45,094 nt of DNA from an uncultured delta proteobacterium (GTDB taxonomy: Bacteria; Bdellovibrionota_C; UBA2361; OMII01), in contig CAIXKI010000012.1 in assembly GCA_903920005.1 (NCBI GenBank), positions 1-45,094 of the forward strand. Direction: 5' to 3'. Shown here one piece after another: positions 8,793 through 19,300 of this stretch. The translations under genes and the position numbers were made by a program. Each line of letters opens with the position of its first letter. The stretch's first letter is position 1. The notes beneath the pieces are model-generated. The model searched no databases and was not told where the DNA came from. It worked only from the letters and a program-made list of their open reading frames with translations.

Positions 8793-9602
8793 ATGAACGC
8801 CATACAGGACTTTCGCGGTAAAGTGGTTCTCATAAAGTACGGTGGCGCCGCGATGGAGGATCCGGCCACACGACAACAGGTATGCGCTGAAGTTGCCTCG
8901 CTCCATACGCAAGGCGTAAAAGTGGTGGTTGTCCACGGAGGCGGTAAAGAGATCTCCCGAATGATGGAGAGGGTCGGCCTTCAGCCTCATTTCATCGACG
9001 GCCTGCGTGTAACAGACCCGGGCGCGATGGAGATAACGGAGATGGTCCTCTCTGGCGCGATTAACAGCGACCTCTCTTCAGGCATCACACGATCCGGCGC
9101 CCCCTCGGTGGGCCTCTCTGGACGAGACGCCAAGCTGATTCAGGCGATACCCTTGAGGGGAAAAAAGGGAGAGGATATGGGACAAACAGGAGAGGTCGCA
9201 AAGATCAATCCATCCTCAATTCTCGCCCTACTCTCTCAAAATCTGGTTCCTGTAATCTCTCCCATAGGGGAAGATGATGACGGCAAGCCGATGAACCTAA
9301 ACGCCGATTACGCGGCCGGGGCGCTCGCGGGAGCGCTCAACGCCGAAGCGTGCATCTTTCTGACGGATGTCGCCGGAGTAAAGAAAGACGGGACCGTGAT
9401 TCCGCGTCTAAGCAAAGAAGAGATTAAAACGTTAATCTCAACGGGGACGATCTCTGGTGGCATGATTCCGAAGGTTGAATGCGCGACACGCGCGATCGAC
9501 GCCGGATGTGCCCGTTCGCTCATCTGTGCAGCGGCCCGCGAGAACATTATTCGGGATGCGCTGATCGGAATAGCGAATAGCGGCACGGTTATAACTCGGT
9601 AA
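8793..9602 (+). CDS. argB: Acetylglutamate kinase
   Basis: VVLIKYGGAAMEDP, VVVHGGGKEISRMMERVGL, PVISPIGEDDDGKPMNLNADYAAGALAGAL, ISGGMIPKVECA. Confidence 0.96.
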   Translation: MNAIQDFRGKVVLIKYGGAAMEDPATRQQVCAEVASLHTQGVKVVVVHGGGKEISRMMERVGLQPHFIDGLRVTDPGAMEITEMVLSGAINSDLSSGITRSGAPSVGLSGRDAKLIQAIPLRGKKGEDMGQTGEVAKINPSSILALLSQNLVPVISPIGEDDDGKPMNLNADYAAGALAGALNAEACIFLTDVAGVKKDGTVIPRLSKEEIKTLISTGTISGGMIPKVECATRAIDAGCARSLICAAARENIIRDALIGIANSGTVITR

Positions 9603-9641
9603 CACAGTACCAAGAGGGAATGGGGCACGATCTGCTCCGCA

Positions 9642-10103
9642 CTACCTTTGGGTGGCTCGCGCTGAATTAGCTTTCAACATTCTTGACTTGTGGGCGATAG
9701 AGAGTGCCGCTGTAACTGGCTGCCCGCCTCCCACTCGAATTGTCGTTGGACTGACCGCGAGTTCTGAGCCCTTGAATGTCCGAACGCCATACTGCGCCTT
9801 AAGAACCCGCAGCGTGTATCGTCCCTTGGGAAGAATGCCGGTAAAATGACCGTCCTCGTCTGAAGACAGCAGAAAAGAACGACGACCACTTCGAGCAACT
9901 ATCTCTGCTTTTACAGGAATTATAGTTTGAATACAGAGGTAATCCGATTCCTGAGGAAAGAGTTCGCACGGGGACGACGCCTGAACCTCTCCGTCAATCG
10001 AATTCTTGCCTTGGGCTTGAGCGGGAACAATAGTGAGCATCGCGATACATGAGAGGAGCCCCATGATCCATGATGAAAAGTACTCGGTTTTCATAAAGCC
10101 CAT
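9642..10103 (-). CDS. Secreted protein with carboxypeptidase regulatory-like (beta-sandwich) domain
   Basis: Signal peptide (MGLLSCIAMLTIVPAQAQ) then SSDEDGHFTGILPKGRYTLRVLKAQYG typical of CarboxypepD_reg-like folds. Confidence 0.55.
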   Translation of the reverse strand: MGFMKTEYFSSWIMGLLSCIAMLTIVPAQAQGKNSIDGEVQASSPCELFPQESDYLCIQTIIPVKAEIVARSGRRSFLLSSDEDGHFTGILPKGRYTLRVLKAQYGVRTFKGSELAVSPTTIRVGGGQPVTAALSIAHKSRMLKANSARATQR

Positions 10104-10351
10104 CCACTAGAAAGCAATCCCCCACCTATCCGCGATACCAGGTCAAATGCTTCATTGAATCTGAGTAGGTGCTTGCATATCAGGTAGTTATCACTCCCCG
10201 CGAAACTGGTCATGATTTATCCAACCACATGTTATAACAACAAAAACAATGCCTATGCTCGTGAAGCACATCACAAATAGCCGCGAAATTCTAATAACCA
10301 TGGCTGAGATTGAAGAGTGGCTTTGGGTCGCCCTTTTCATGGAGTATCAGC

Positions 10352-11161
10352 ATGTCATTCGCTAGTGTCTCGGTTCCTTCCACTGGTCTCACAGCGTCGA
10401 ATGTCGACCGTCAACAAGGGAGTACCCTCTCCCCCGCTGTAAACTCCGAAACGTCCGGCTCGTTGAATACGCTGCTAGAGGATCCGATTGTTAAGGAGGC
10501 GACGCTCCTCTTAGCCAAGAAACTTCCCGAAGGGCTTTATTATCACAACCTAAACCACACTTTGGCTGTTGTGGAACATGCCGTGAACTTCGCGGAGAGA
10601 AGCGGGCTCAGTGCTCGAGACGTCCACCTCATCGCGATCGCGGCGGCGTGGCACGACACAGGCTTTATTGAGAGACGACAGAACAACGAGCCTATCGCAG
10701 CGGATCTGGCGAAAGTAGCGATGGAGAGAAGTGGATATTTTTCCAAGAACGAGATAGCTGATGTTGTGACCGCTATTCTCGATACTCAAATTACCTACGA
10801 GACACAGAGCGGAACTCTTGTGCAAAGAGCCATGGGGAGGCTCTCGCCCTGGCTCCTTGACGCAGACTTAGCCAACTTCGGACGAAAAGACTTTTTCGAG
10901 AAGACGCTGAAGTTTTATCGCGAGATTAACGACGTAAAGGTCTCTTCCCCAGAAGAATTAAACAACGAAAAAGGAATCGCCTATCTCGCCAACATTGTTC
11001 GCATGTTAGCGCGCCATACATGGCAAACGGAGTCAGCTCGCGATCTATTACAGAACGGCAAAACGCAGAACCAGGAGTCTCTCAGCGTGCTTCTCGCAAC
11101 GATGATCAAAAGCACCCCTGAGAGTCGGATGAATGCCTGGCAACGACTTTTGCCCGCATAG
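10352..11161 (+). CDS. HD-domain phosphohydrolase-like protein
   Basis: YYHNLNHTLAVVEHAVNFAERSGLSARDVHLIAIAAAWHDTGF: H...HD metal-binding motif. Confidence 0.75.
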   Translation: MSFASVSVPSTGLTASNVDRQQGSTLSPAVNSETSGSLNTLLEDPIVKEATLLLAKKLPEGLYYHNLNHTLAVVEHAVNFAERSGLSARDVHLIAIAAAWHDTGFIERRQNNEPIAADLAKVAMERSGYFSKNEIADVVTAILDTQITYETQSGTLVQRAMGRLSPWLLDADLANFGRKDFFEKTLKFYREINDVKVSSPEELNNEKGIAYLANIVRMLARHTWQTESARDLLQNGKTQNQESLSVLLATMIKSTPESRMNAWQRLLPA

Positions 11162-11191
11162 CGTTGGCACAAAGACTCCGTGAGATTCACT

Positions 11192-11412
11192 TGGAGGGGC
11201 ACCGACCTCGGTGCCCCCGGGCACAAATGTTTTATGCGTTGATATCCCAGGTCGCGGGCACAATTGAAGGGCCGGCGGCCTCGCCGGCCGCAGGTACAAA
11301 TCTAAGGTGGAATTTAATCGGAGGGGCACCGGCCCCGGTGCCAATGGGTACGAATATTTCATGCGTTTGACATAGCGGGTCGTGGCAAGCCGGCGAGGCC
11401 GCCGGCCCTCCA
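11192..11412. repeat. Cluster of four GC-rich palindromes in two diverged 68-bp direct repeats plus two further units
   Basis: Palindromes GGGGCACCGA-CC-TCGGTGCCCC (11196-11217), GGCCGGCG-GCCT-CGCCGGCC (11270-11289), GGCACCGG-CC-CCGGTGCC (11325-11342), GCCGGCG-AGGC-CGCCGGC (11389-11406). Confidence 0.85.
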
Positions 11413-11495
11413 GGGGGGAATACCCCCATTTGCCTCCCCCTCTATTTAGCGATACTCTCCTTGAGTTATTGAGCAGTTTGGCACAGGAGATTGGC

Positions 11496-12215
11496 ATGGG
11501 TCGTATCTTTGAGAAGCGTAAAGATAGAATGTTCGCCCGTTGGGCAAAGACAGCCAAAGCCTTCACAAAGCTTGGGAAGGAGATCGCCATATCCGTTAAG
11601 CTCGGAGGTCCTGAGCCAACCACTAATCCTCGGTTACGGATGGCGATGCAGACGGCTCGCTCCCTCAATATGCCCAAGGACCGCATCGAGGCCGCGGTAA
11701 AACGAGCAAGCTCGAAGGAACAGGCAGACTTAAACGAAATTACCTATGAGGGATTCGCCCCTCACGGCGTCGGCCTGTTTATTGAAGCGGCCACTGACAA
11801 CCCGACTCGAACGGTGGCGAACGTCCGAAATATCTTGGTAAAGCACGAGGGCAATCTCGCCACGACCGGTGCCCTTGAGTATATCTTTGATCGAAAAGGC
11901 GTTTTCAAGATTACCCCACCAGCGGGAGACCTCGATGAGCTTGAGCTTGAAATGATCGACCACGGCCTTGAGGATATATTCGAGGCGGACGATGGTCTCC
12001 TTTTGTACTCCAACTTCAAGCAATTCGGAGATCTTCAGAAAGCTCTTGAGGCTCGGGGTGTAGAAGTAAAAAGCGCTTCCTCTCAGCGCATCCCGATGAG
12101 CCACGTGAAGGTGACCCCTGAGCAAGAGCAAGAGATCCAAAAGATAATCGATAGACTAGAGGAAGACGATGACGTTCAATCGGTCTTCCACAATATGCAG
12201 CTCGAAGGCGAATAA
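11496..12215 (+). CDS. yebC: YebC/PmpR-family protein
   Basis: MGRIFEKRKDRMFARWAKTAKAFTKLGKEIAISVKLGGPEPTTNPRLRMAMQTARSLNMPKDRIEAAVKRA...EGFAPHGVGLFIEAATDNPTRTVANVRNI. Start moved from 11382 to 11496. Confidence 0.93.
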   Translation: MGRIFEKRKDRMFARWAKTAKAFTKLGKEIAISVKLGGPEPTTNPRLRMAMQTARSLNMPKDRIEAAVKRASSKEQADLNEITYEGFAPHGVGLFIEAATDNPTRTVANVRNILVKHEGNLATTGALEYIFDRKGVFKITPPAGDLDELELEMIDHGLEDIFEADDGLLLYSNFKQFGDLQKALEARGVEVKSASSQRIPMSHVKVTPEQEQEIQKIIDRLEEDDDVQSVFHNMQLEGE

Positions 12216-12218
12216 CCC

Positions 12219-13490
12219 TTACAGCTCCGTCCTACTATCATCTGGATAACCGATTAGATCTCGGGCAGAGTCAGCCACACGCGCGGACTCACATCCCGCA
12301 AGGAAGCGCAGAATGGTGCCGACTGATTTTCGAGTATCCTCGTGTTGTGGAGGATTTCTTCGAAGCACCTCAATCACCATCGACAAAATACTTGAAGAGG
12401 GGCTACGCGAAACTATCACTGAGACCCGCGTAACGATAGAAGCCTCAAACAAGGTCTGTCGCTCAACCGCCTTGAGCAAGCCCTGAAGAACCTCAGGGGT
12501 ATCATCAACCCGCTCTACCAAGGCTTCAAACAAGCAATCGAGCATATGCTCTGCCGTATGCCGCGGAACCTCCTCTAGTAGCACCCCGAGATTACTTGCA
12601 GCCGCTTGTACTATCCGCGGCTCATGGTGCCATATGCAATCGATAAGCTGCTCAACAGCCTTCGGAAGAGGAGCGACCCGAGAAAGGTACACAGCTGTAA
12701 AATCCCGGTGAAGACGCAAATTAAGATTATCACCGCACTCGATATCCTGAACCATAAGCGCCGAAACGGGACCTGACGACACCTCTCGAAACAGCTCCAT
12801 AAAAGCTTCATACTGATTGGAGTGGTTCGATAGAAACTTATGACAGGCATACGTACAAGCTGCCTCTACAACACCCCGCTGCCTTTCATTCAAACTCGCG
12901 CACGCTTTCCATAACATATGAACCGCGATCTCTTGAAGCGCGGGCGCAGGGTGACAAAGAGCCTCTACAGCACCAAGAAAAGGTCGTTGCGCTAACGCTA
13001 CGCCATCAACTACCCGATAAGGACGAAGCTCCTGATAGAGATCCTTCCCCCTAACGGCGAGCCCCGTTCGACTAAAGGCGAGCGCCAGAGCGGATTGATA
13101 GGGGAACTGAACTTCGAGCGGTATCTCAACGAACCCCGCCATCACCTCATGAACTCGCTGTACTACCATCTTTCTTGGGTCACTCAGGAAATAGGTGAGA
13201 AGCGGTCTTGCGACAGGATCGTGTGACACGAACGCCGAGACTACCTCTATTCCCTTGGCCACCAGTCGCGCATCCGACTCCTGAAAAAGCAGATCAATAA
13301 CGGCCGTCGGAACACAGCGCAACTCGCTTCGATGTTGCAGCAACTTTGCAAGCGCGTGTTCTCGCACTTGAGGTTCAGCATCCTTCAAAAAGGAGAGCAC
13401 CAATGGCAGCGACGTGCTCATACGAGCAGCCTCTTCATTCTGAGGGGAAGCCCCCCTTACCAATTTGTCGTGCGGATTTTCAGCTTGCAT
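12219..13490 (-). CDS. HEAT-like repeat protein
   Basis: Repeated alpha-helical segments such as LPLVLSFLKDAEPQVREHALAKLLQH and IWHHEPRIVQAAASNLGVLLEEV. Confidence 0.6.
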   Translation of the reverse strand: MQAENPHDKLVRGASPQNEEAARMSTSLPLVLSFLKDAEPQVREHALAKLLQHRSELRCVPTAVIDLLFQESDARLVAKGIEVVSAFVSHDPVARPLLTYFLSDPRKMVVQRVHEVMAGFVEIPLEVQFPYQSALALAFSRTGLAVRGKDLYQELRPYRVVDGVALAQRPFLGAVEALCHPAPALQEIAVHMLWKACASLNERQRGVVEAACTYACHKFLSNHSNQYEAFMELFREVSSGPVSALMVQDIECGDNLNLRLHRDFTAVYLSRVAPLPKAVEQLIDCIWHHEPRIVQAAASNLGVLLEEVPRHTAEHMLDCLFEALVERVDDTPEVLQGLLKAVERQTLFEASIVTRVSVIVSRSPSSSILSMVIEVLRRNPPQHEDTRKSVGTILRFLAGCESARVADSARDLIGYPDDSRTEL

Positions 13491-13910
13491 GAGTGTCTAA
13501 CGGGGGAGTGAACAAAGTTTCGCTGTAAGCATTTCGAGAGTGTTGGCGAAACGAGGCGGATGACGAAAAACCCGGAGATGTATCAGTTGCGATACATTGA
13601 GGATTTCTTCAGCATCTCCAACGCGGTGTCGTCCGAACTATCGAAATACGGGACAGGAAGTCATTTTCTCACCACCCTGATAAGGGTCTATAGCAAAGGC
13701 ACGAAGGTCCCTCAATGAGGAGACTTGCACTGTCTGGATCAGTACGATTCAGTAGTATTTCGATGAGCCATACTGCGAGTGATGATGGATGCGAGGCCTT
13801 CCTTCAATCGGCGCTGTGATTCCCCCTACCGGGTGAAGCACTCTGCCGGCGGCAGAGCTCTGGAGCACCGAACTTTCATCAAGTTACCGTCGGGATGTAT
13901 GACGAGGCCA

Positions 13911-15986
13911 CTACCGACGTCGAATATTTCCGTACAGGGGGTTGCCAAGCATGATGCGGGAGAGGAGTCCAAAGAAGGTGCCGCATCCAACCGCGGTGAC
14001 AAGGGGTAGGAATAGCCCAACGGAGAAGAGTCCATATTGAAGCAAGATAAAGGCAAGTATCGAACACGGAAGAGCGACGAGTAACGTGACTCCGGAAAGC
14101 CCCAAAACTATCAGAGCAAAAAAGGTACAGACTGCGCCCTGTATTCCGATCTCACGCTGAATTGATACACGCTTGATCCAATATCTCATGAGAAGATTAG
14201 AGGTAGCGGTGGCGTGAATCTCAGTTCCGAACGTAGTGGTGTCAAACGGGGTGGTAAAGGCCTCCCTCTGCGAGGGGCCCGTTCGACTCTTCAAATTTAA
14301 GCCTACGAACACGATCTTGTCCGCGAAAACCTGCGGAGGAATTGGATGATCTTCGGCCAAGACCATATAGTACGGCACCGTTGATATCGTTCGTGACGAA
14401 CCGTAAAAGTTTATCAGGTCCCGCTCGCCTACATACTCACCAGCAAATGTAAGTCCGCTAGCAGCTTCAGCAAGACTTTGAACCTCAGGGAAAAGACTCG
14501 ATCGCGTCACGTTAAACTCGCGCGGCCTTCCATACCGAACAGGGAGCCCAACCGTTCCTATCCCCGCGGCTTTTGAAGCGAATACAGGCGCGGGCTTCAG
14601 CAGCTCCTCAAGCATATAGGATCCATTGAGTGTCGCCTGCTGAGACAGTCCAACGGCTGCGCCGAGGAAGGTGGGCATTCGCGTCATGGCAAATGCGAGC
14701 TCCTCATCCTTCTTCGGCTCCAACGACGGCTCAACAAAGAGGATATCGAACACGACCCGTTTAGCCCCAGCATCCGCAAGTTTATTGACGAGCCGCGCAT
14801 GAAGCTCTCGAGGCCATTGTGATGTGAGCGGCACAGATAGGTTGGAATAGCTCTGCTCATCCATCGAAACTATCATCACATCAGGGCTCGGTGGAGTAGG
14901 CCCCCGCAGCGCAAAGAGATTATCAAGCTGTCCTAACTCGATGCGAGAGACGGTCTCAGTCGTTGAGATAGGAAGAAACAACAGCCCCGAGAGAAGAGCG
15001 ACCATCATTTTCGCTCCCAATGTTCCCCGACGCATCGTTCGGAAAACCCGCGTATGGAGCGGGGCATCCATGAGAACCTGGTCAATAGCGAGTGTATTTG
15101 GGACGAGGTTACTCACTAAACTGACATCGATCTGCTTAGGAGCGTGCTTATCTAGATTCGCCGCAAAAGAAGAGAGCGACCTCATTCGCTCCTTCGGATC
15201 TATTTCCAGGAGCCCCAGCAAACCTGACGCTAGCCACTCTGGGGTGTCCGGTCGAAGCTCGCGCGGATCACGAGGAGCTTCCTCAACTTTTCGCATAATG
15301 ACACGCGCCGGTATCTCATCATCGATGGGCGCCTCCCCGGTTAAGAGCTGATAGAGAATCGCTCCAAGCGCATAATAGTCGACAGCTATCGTGGATTCCT
15401 CCCCCACGAGCGTCTCGGGTGCTAAGAAGGTAATCGTTCCCACTATCTCGCCAGAGGATACGGTCAACATCGAAGCGCCACCTCGTGCGATACCGAAATC
15501 GGTAATCTTAAGGCGGCCACCGGGAAGCATCATAATATTTGCGGGCTTGAGATCTCGATGGATCACGCCAACAGAGTGCACAGCCGAAATACCGCGCATC
15601 AACTGCGCGGCGATACTTAAGACCGTTGGAATCGGAATCCCACCCTGCGACAACAGCGCCTCAACCGTGCTGCCGGCAAGATACTCCATCGTGTAGAAGA
15701 GAGTGTCCCCTTCTTGCCCGAAATCAAACGTCCGCACGACGTTCTCATGGTTAATTTTGTGTGTTAATCGAACCTCTCGGAGGAATCGTTGGACGATGTC
15801 ATCTTTAAAGTGCGCGCCTTTACGAAGGATCTTGATCGCGACGGTGCTCTCACCAAGCACGATATCTTCCGCAAGATACACTGAGGCCATGCCGCCACTT
15901 CCGAGAGGGCGAATGATCTTGTATCGACTACCGACGATGTGTCCGGGGGCTAGATAATTCCCTCCCCCTTCATCGGGTGCTCCCAT
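13911..15986 (-). CDS. Serine/threonine protein kinase with C-terminal transmembrane CHASE2 sensor domain
   Basis: Kinase motifs GSGGMASVYLA, VAIKIL, VIHRDLKPANI, ITDFGIARGG; then a TM segment, CHASE2-like PDVMIVSMDEQSYSNL...WPRELHARLVNKLADAGAKRVVFDILF, and multiple C-terminal TM segments. Confidence 0.9.
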   Translation of the reverse strand: MGAPDEGGGNYLAPGHIVGSRYKIIRPLGSGGMASVYLAEDIVLGESTVAIKILRKGAHFKDDIVQRFLREVRLTHKINHENVVRTFDFGQEGDTLFYTMEYLAGSTVEALLSQGGIPIPTVLSIAAQLMRGISAVHSVGVIHRDLKPANIMMLPGGRLKITDFGIARGGASMLTVSSGEIVGTITFLAPETLVGEESTIAVDYYALGAILYQLLTGEAPIDDEIPARVIMRKVEEAPRDPRELRPDTPEWLASGLLGLLEIDPKERMRSLSSFAANLDKHAPKQIDVSLVSNLVPNTLAIDQVLMDAPLHTRVFRTMRRGTLGAKMMVALLSGLLFLPISTTETVSRIELGQLDNLFALRGPTPPSPDVMIVSMDEQSYSNLSVPLTSQWPRELHARLVNKLADAGAKRVVFDILFVEPSLEPKKDEELAFAMTRMPTFLGAAVGLSQQATLNGSYMLEELLKPAPVFASKAAGIGTVGLPVRYGRPREFNVTRSSLFPEVQSLAEAASGLTFAGEYVGERDLINFYGSSRTISTVPYYMVLAEDHPIPPQVFADKIVFVGLNLKSRTGPSQREAFTTPFDTTTFGTEIHATATSNLLMRYWIKRVSIQREIGIQGAVCTFFALIVLGLSGVTLLVALPCSILAFILLQYGLFSVGLFLPLVTAVGCGTFFGLLSRIMLGNPLYGNIRRR

Positions 15987-16312
15987 GCTTCCACTTTTCC
16001 TTGGTGCGTCAGAACGCGTTACCTAAAAGGATGGTGACAAAGATTACTACCGCGCTTTTTGATGGTTTAGCTGCCCCTGTCGAAAACTCCGAAAAAATAT
16101 TCTACGTGCCGTATAGGAGCACGCTCGCGTTTCTTCGGACCCTTATGCCGTGCGTCGTCTAAACTCTCAAATGCTGGCTGCGAAACCTCTTTTCACCTCT
16201 CCAGTGGGTTGTATCGGCACGTTTTGGGCCGGATATGCACGCATTCTAGGGCTTTAGCGCTTCTCAAAGGGGACTAGGAGCATCTCATCCATACGGGAGA
16301 AATAGGTTAAAC

Positions 16313-19300
16313 ATGGCTAACTCTCAGAAATTCCTGAAGGCTTTGGTCGGCGTACTGCTGACAACCATCCTATTTGCCCGACCGGCAATCTCTCAAACGT
16401 CGGTTGTGGGAAAGCTCTATCTAGCCGAGGGCTCAGTTTTCGTGCGCCCCGCAGGAGCATCAACGTGGAATCAAATTCAGGTGGGAGCCCCACTCTCCGT
16501 CGGCGACACAGTAAGAACCGGCGATGATGGGAAAGCCGCCCTGGAGTTTATCGACGGCGCGCTCGTGCGACTCGGCCGCCTCTCCGCGATGACCTTTAAC
16601 GAAGTCAGCCCCACGGGGGCGCCTGCGGTCATGCAACACAACGGAAAAGCCTACTTCTTCTCCCGAGGGGCTCGTAAAGAGCCGTCTATCGAAACTCCGA
16701 TGGTCAACGCAGCAATTTACGGAACTGAACTCGTTGTGGATGTCACATCAGAGAAGACTACGATCGATGTTCTTCACGGCTCAATCAAAGCATCGAACGA
16801 GCTCGGAGCGGAATCAGTAGGTGTCGGTGAAAGCGTTACTGCGCGACGTGGCGCTCGCCTCACAAAAACTATCCTGGTGCGCCCACAAGATGCTGTGCAA
16901 TGGATGATTCGCTTCCCTTTTGTCATCACATCTCTTGATATCGCGCCATCGGCGGATACCTCATGCGACATTCAGTGCACCCTCTCCGCTCAAGAAGCTA
17001 TCACCAAAGCAGCGAAGGGAGCCTCCCTCTTTGATGAGGCTCGAAGAGCTCCGAAGCCCCTCTCCGCGACACCCCGCGGACGGATCCTTCAGGCGATAGC
17101 GCTCTGGCAAGTAGGAGATCTAGCATCCTCTCAGGCGATTCTCGCAAAACTTCCCAGTGCGCTTGGAGCTCGAGACGCGGCGATAAGGCATCTCCTTCAA
17201 GGATTCGCGGCGCTGCAACGAAGCGACGTAGCAGCAGCAAAGTCTCACGCGGCGGACGCGGAGCAACTGATTCCGGGTATGGTTAATACCGCCCTACTCA
17301 ATTCATATATAGCTCAGGCACAGGGTGATGTCGACCTAGCGCTAACAGAATCAACCGCCCTGCGAAAAGCGTACCCCCAAATAGCCGAGACCTACGACCG
17401 AGAAGCGGAACTCCTTCTCTCTAGTGATAAACGGGAAGCAGCATCTGAGGTAATGACGACAAGAACCTCACAGTTCGGCTCAAGCCCTCTCTCTTCGACT
17501 CTGGCCGGATTCTCAGCTCTCGCGAATAAGGAGATGGAAGCGGCGCGCTCCTATTTCGATACCGCCATAAAAAGCGACCCCTCTCAATCCCTCGCGTATC
17601 TCGGAAACGCGTTACTGGACGCTCAATCAAGGGACTACTCGACCGCTCAAGGCAACCTTTCACGAGCTATTCAATTAGATCCAAGCGTCGCCGTCTATCG
17701 CTCATACCTTGGGAAGTTATTCTTTGAGGACGAGAACTCTCCCAAAGCAATTAAAGAGTTCGACGCGGCGGTTGCTCTCGATCCAAACGATCCGACCCCC
17801 TACCTCTATCGCTCGTACGCGAAGATAGCGGAAAACGACCCCGTCGCCGGGTTAACCGATGTGGAACGCTCCATCAAACTGAATGATGGGCGCGCTGTCT
17901 ATCGGTCATCTCTCCTTCTTGACCGAGACGTAGCGGTACGAAGCGCGGGGCTCGCTCGAGCGTTCTCTGAACTTGGATTCACTGAGGCCGCGCGAATCGA
18001 GGCTATTAAATCAATCACCGACGATTATTCAAACTACTCAGCGCACCGTCTTCTCTCAGACTCATATACCTCTATTCTTGATACTGAGGGATTCAATTCT
18101 GAGCAACGAATCGCCGACCTTTTAGCTCCATTGAGCTTCAACCTCTTTAATAGCGTTGGAGAACAGGCGAGCCTTGGTGACTATAATGCTCTGTTTGACA
18201 AGAAAGAGACGAGGAAAGCGGTAGGTCTCAACTGGAGTTCAAACCAGGACCACTACGTTGGGAACCTCCTCGCGACGGGGAAGGGAGAGGACTACGGGTA
18301 TCTATTGAGCTATCGCCCGGATTACGCGTTCGGCTCGCATCACAACGCCTTCTTCGGAGATTCAAAACTCAGAGGAGCTCTCCAGTATGAAACCTCCCCG
18401 AATGACCGATTTGTGCTCGACAGCTCATGGAATTTGCGGAACGTCGAAGGTAGCCAACAGGGGGACTACTCTGAAGACGTCCACGTGGGTTCCGTCAGAC
18501 TCGGCTATAACCACAGAGTCTCTACCAATCTGAGATTCCTGGCACAGGGGGAATTCGCCCGAGATAGTGAACACACCTCAGAACGCGTACTGCGGGACAT
18601 TACGGTCGCGGTGCCTGAGTGGAACGAAGAGTTCTCGGTAGGCTCAATCGGAGACGAATATACCAGCCAACGAGTATATCGAGAAAGCCTAGCGACACAG
18701 ATGATCTATACTTCGCACTATCTTGATTCAGTAAGTGGCATTGAGGGCCTCTATGCCGACACAAGCAGACGAGGATCCTACGAACTCCTTGAGATTCAAG
18801 ACGTTCCTCCTTTTGCCACCAGCGCAAGTAGCAGTAGCGGCAACCTCTCCTCTGGAACCGTGTACGAATATGTATCTCTGAAGGTGCCACGCCGAGCGAC
18901 CCTCACCTTGGGGGTTGACGCGACCCACATCGAAAGAGACCTCACCGAAGTCGCTCCTTTTATTGATGGCAGCGACTCACAAGGCAAAGTCTCTCCAAAG
19001 TTCGGCCTCGTTCTCACTCCAACATCATGGCTCACCGGTCGAGCGGCATACTTCGAAGGGTTGCGAAAATCTGTTCTTGAGGACCTCAGTAGCTTGGAAC
19101 CGACTCTTGTGGGCGGAATCAATCAACGGTTCAATGATTTTAGCGGAACAGAGAGTAGAAATCTCGGCTTCGGTCTTGATGTCAAAGACGCCAATACGCT
19201 CTACGCTGGAGCTCAATACACACGACGACACATTATCGATTCGTTCGGAAATGTCAGCGATTTCGCGATATGGGATGGAGAATCAACGATCCCAAGTACT

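Noticed and set aside
7352-8990. Long minus-strand ORFs (7352..7876, 8171..8647, 8532..8990) antisense to argA, argC and argB
   Set aside because: No recognisable motifs and they overlap well-supported coding frames; consistent with codon-bias shadow ORFs.
11048-11686. Minus ORFs 11048..11686 and 11232..11429 with repeated FVPxGTxxGAPP peptides
   Set aside because: The peptide repeats follow from the nucleotide-level palindromic repeat family and the ORF crosses into yebC antisense; no start or translation signal supports it.
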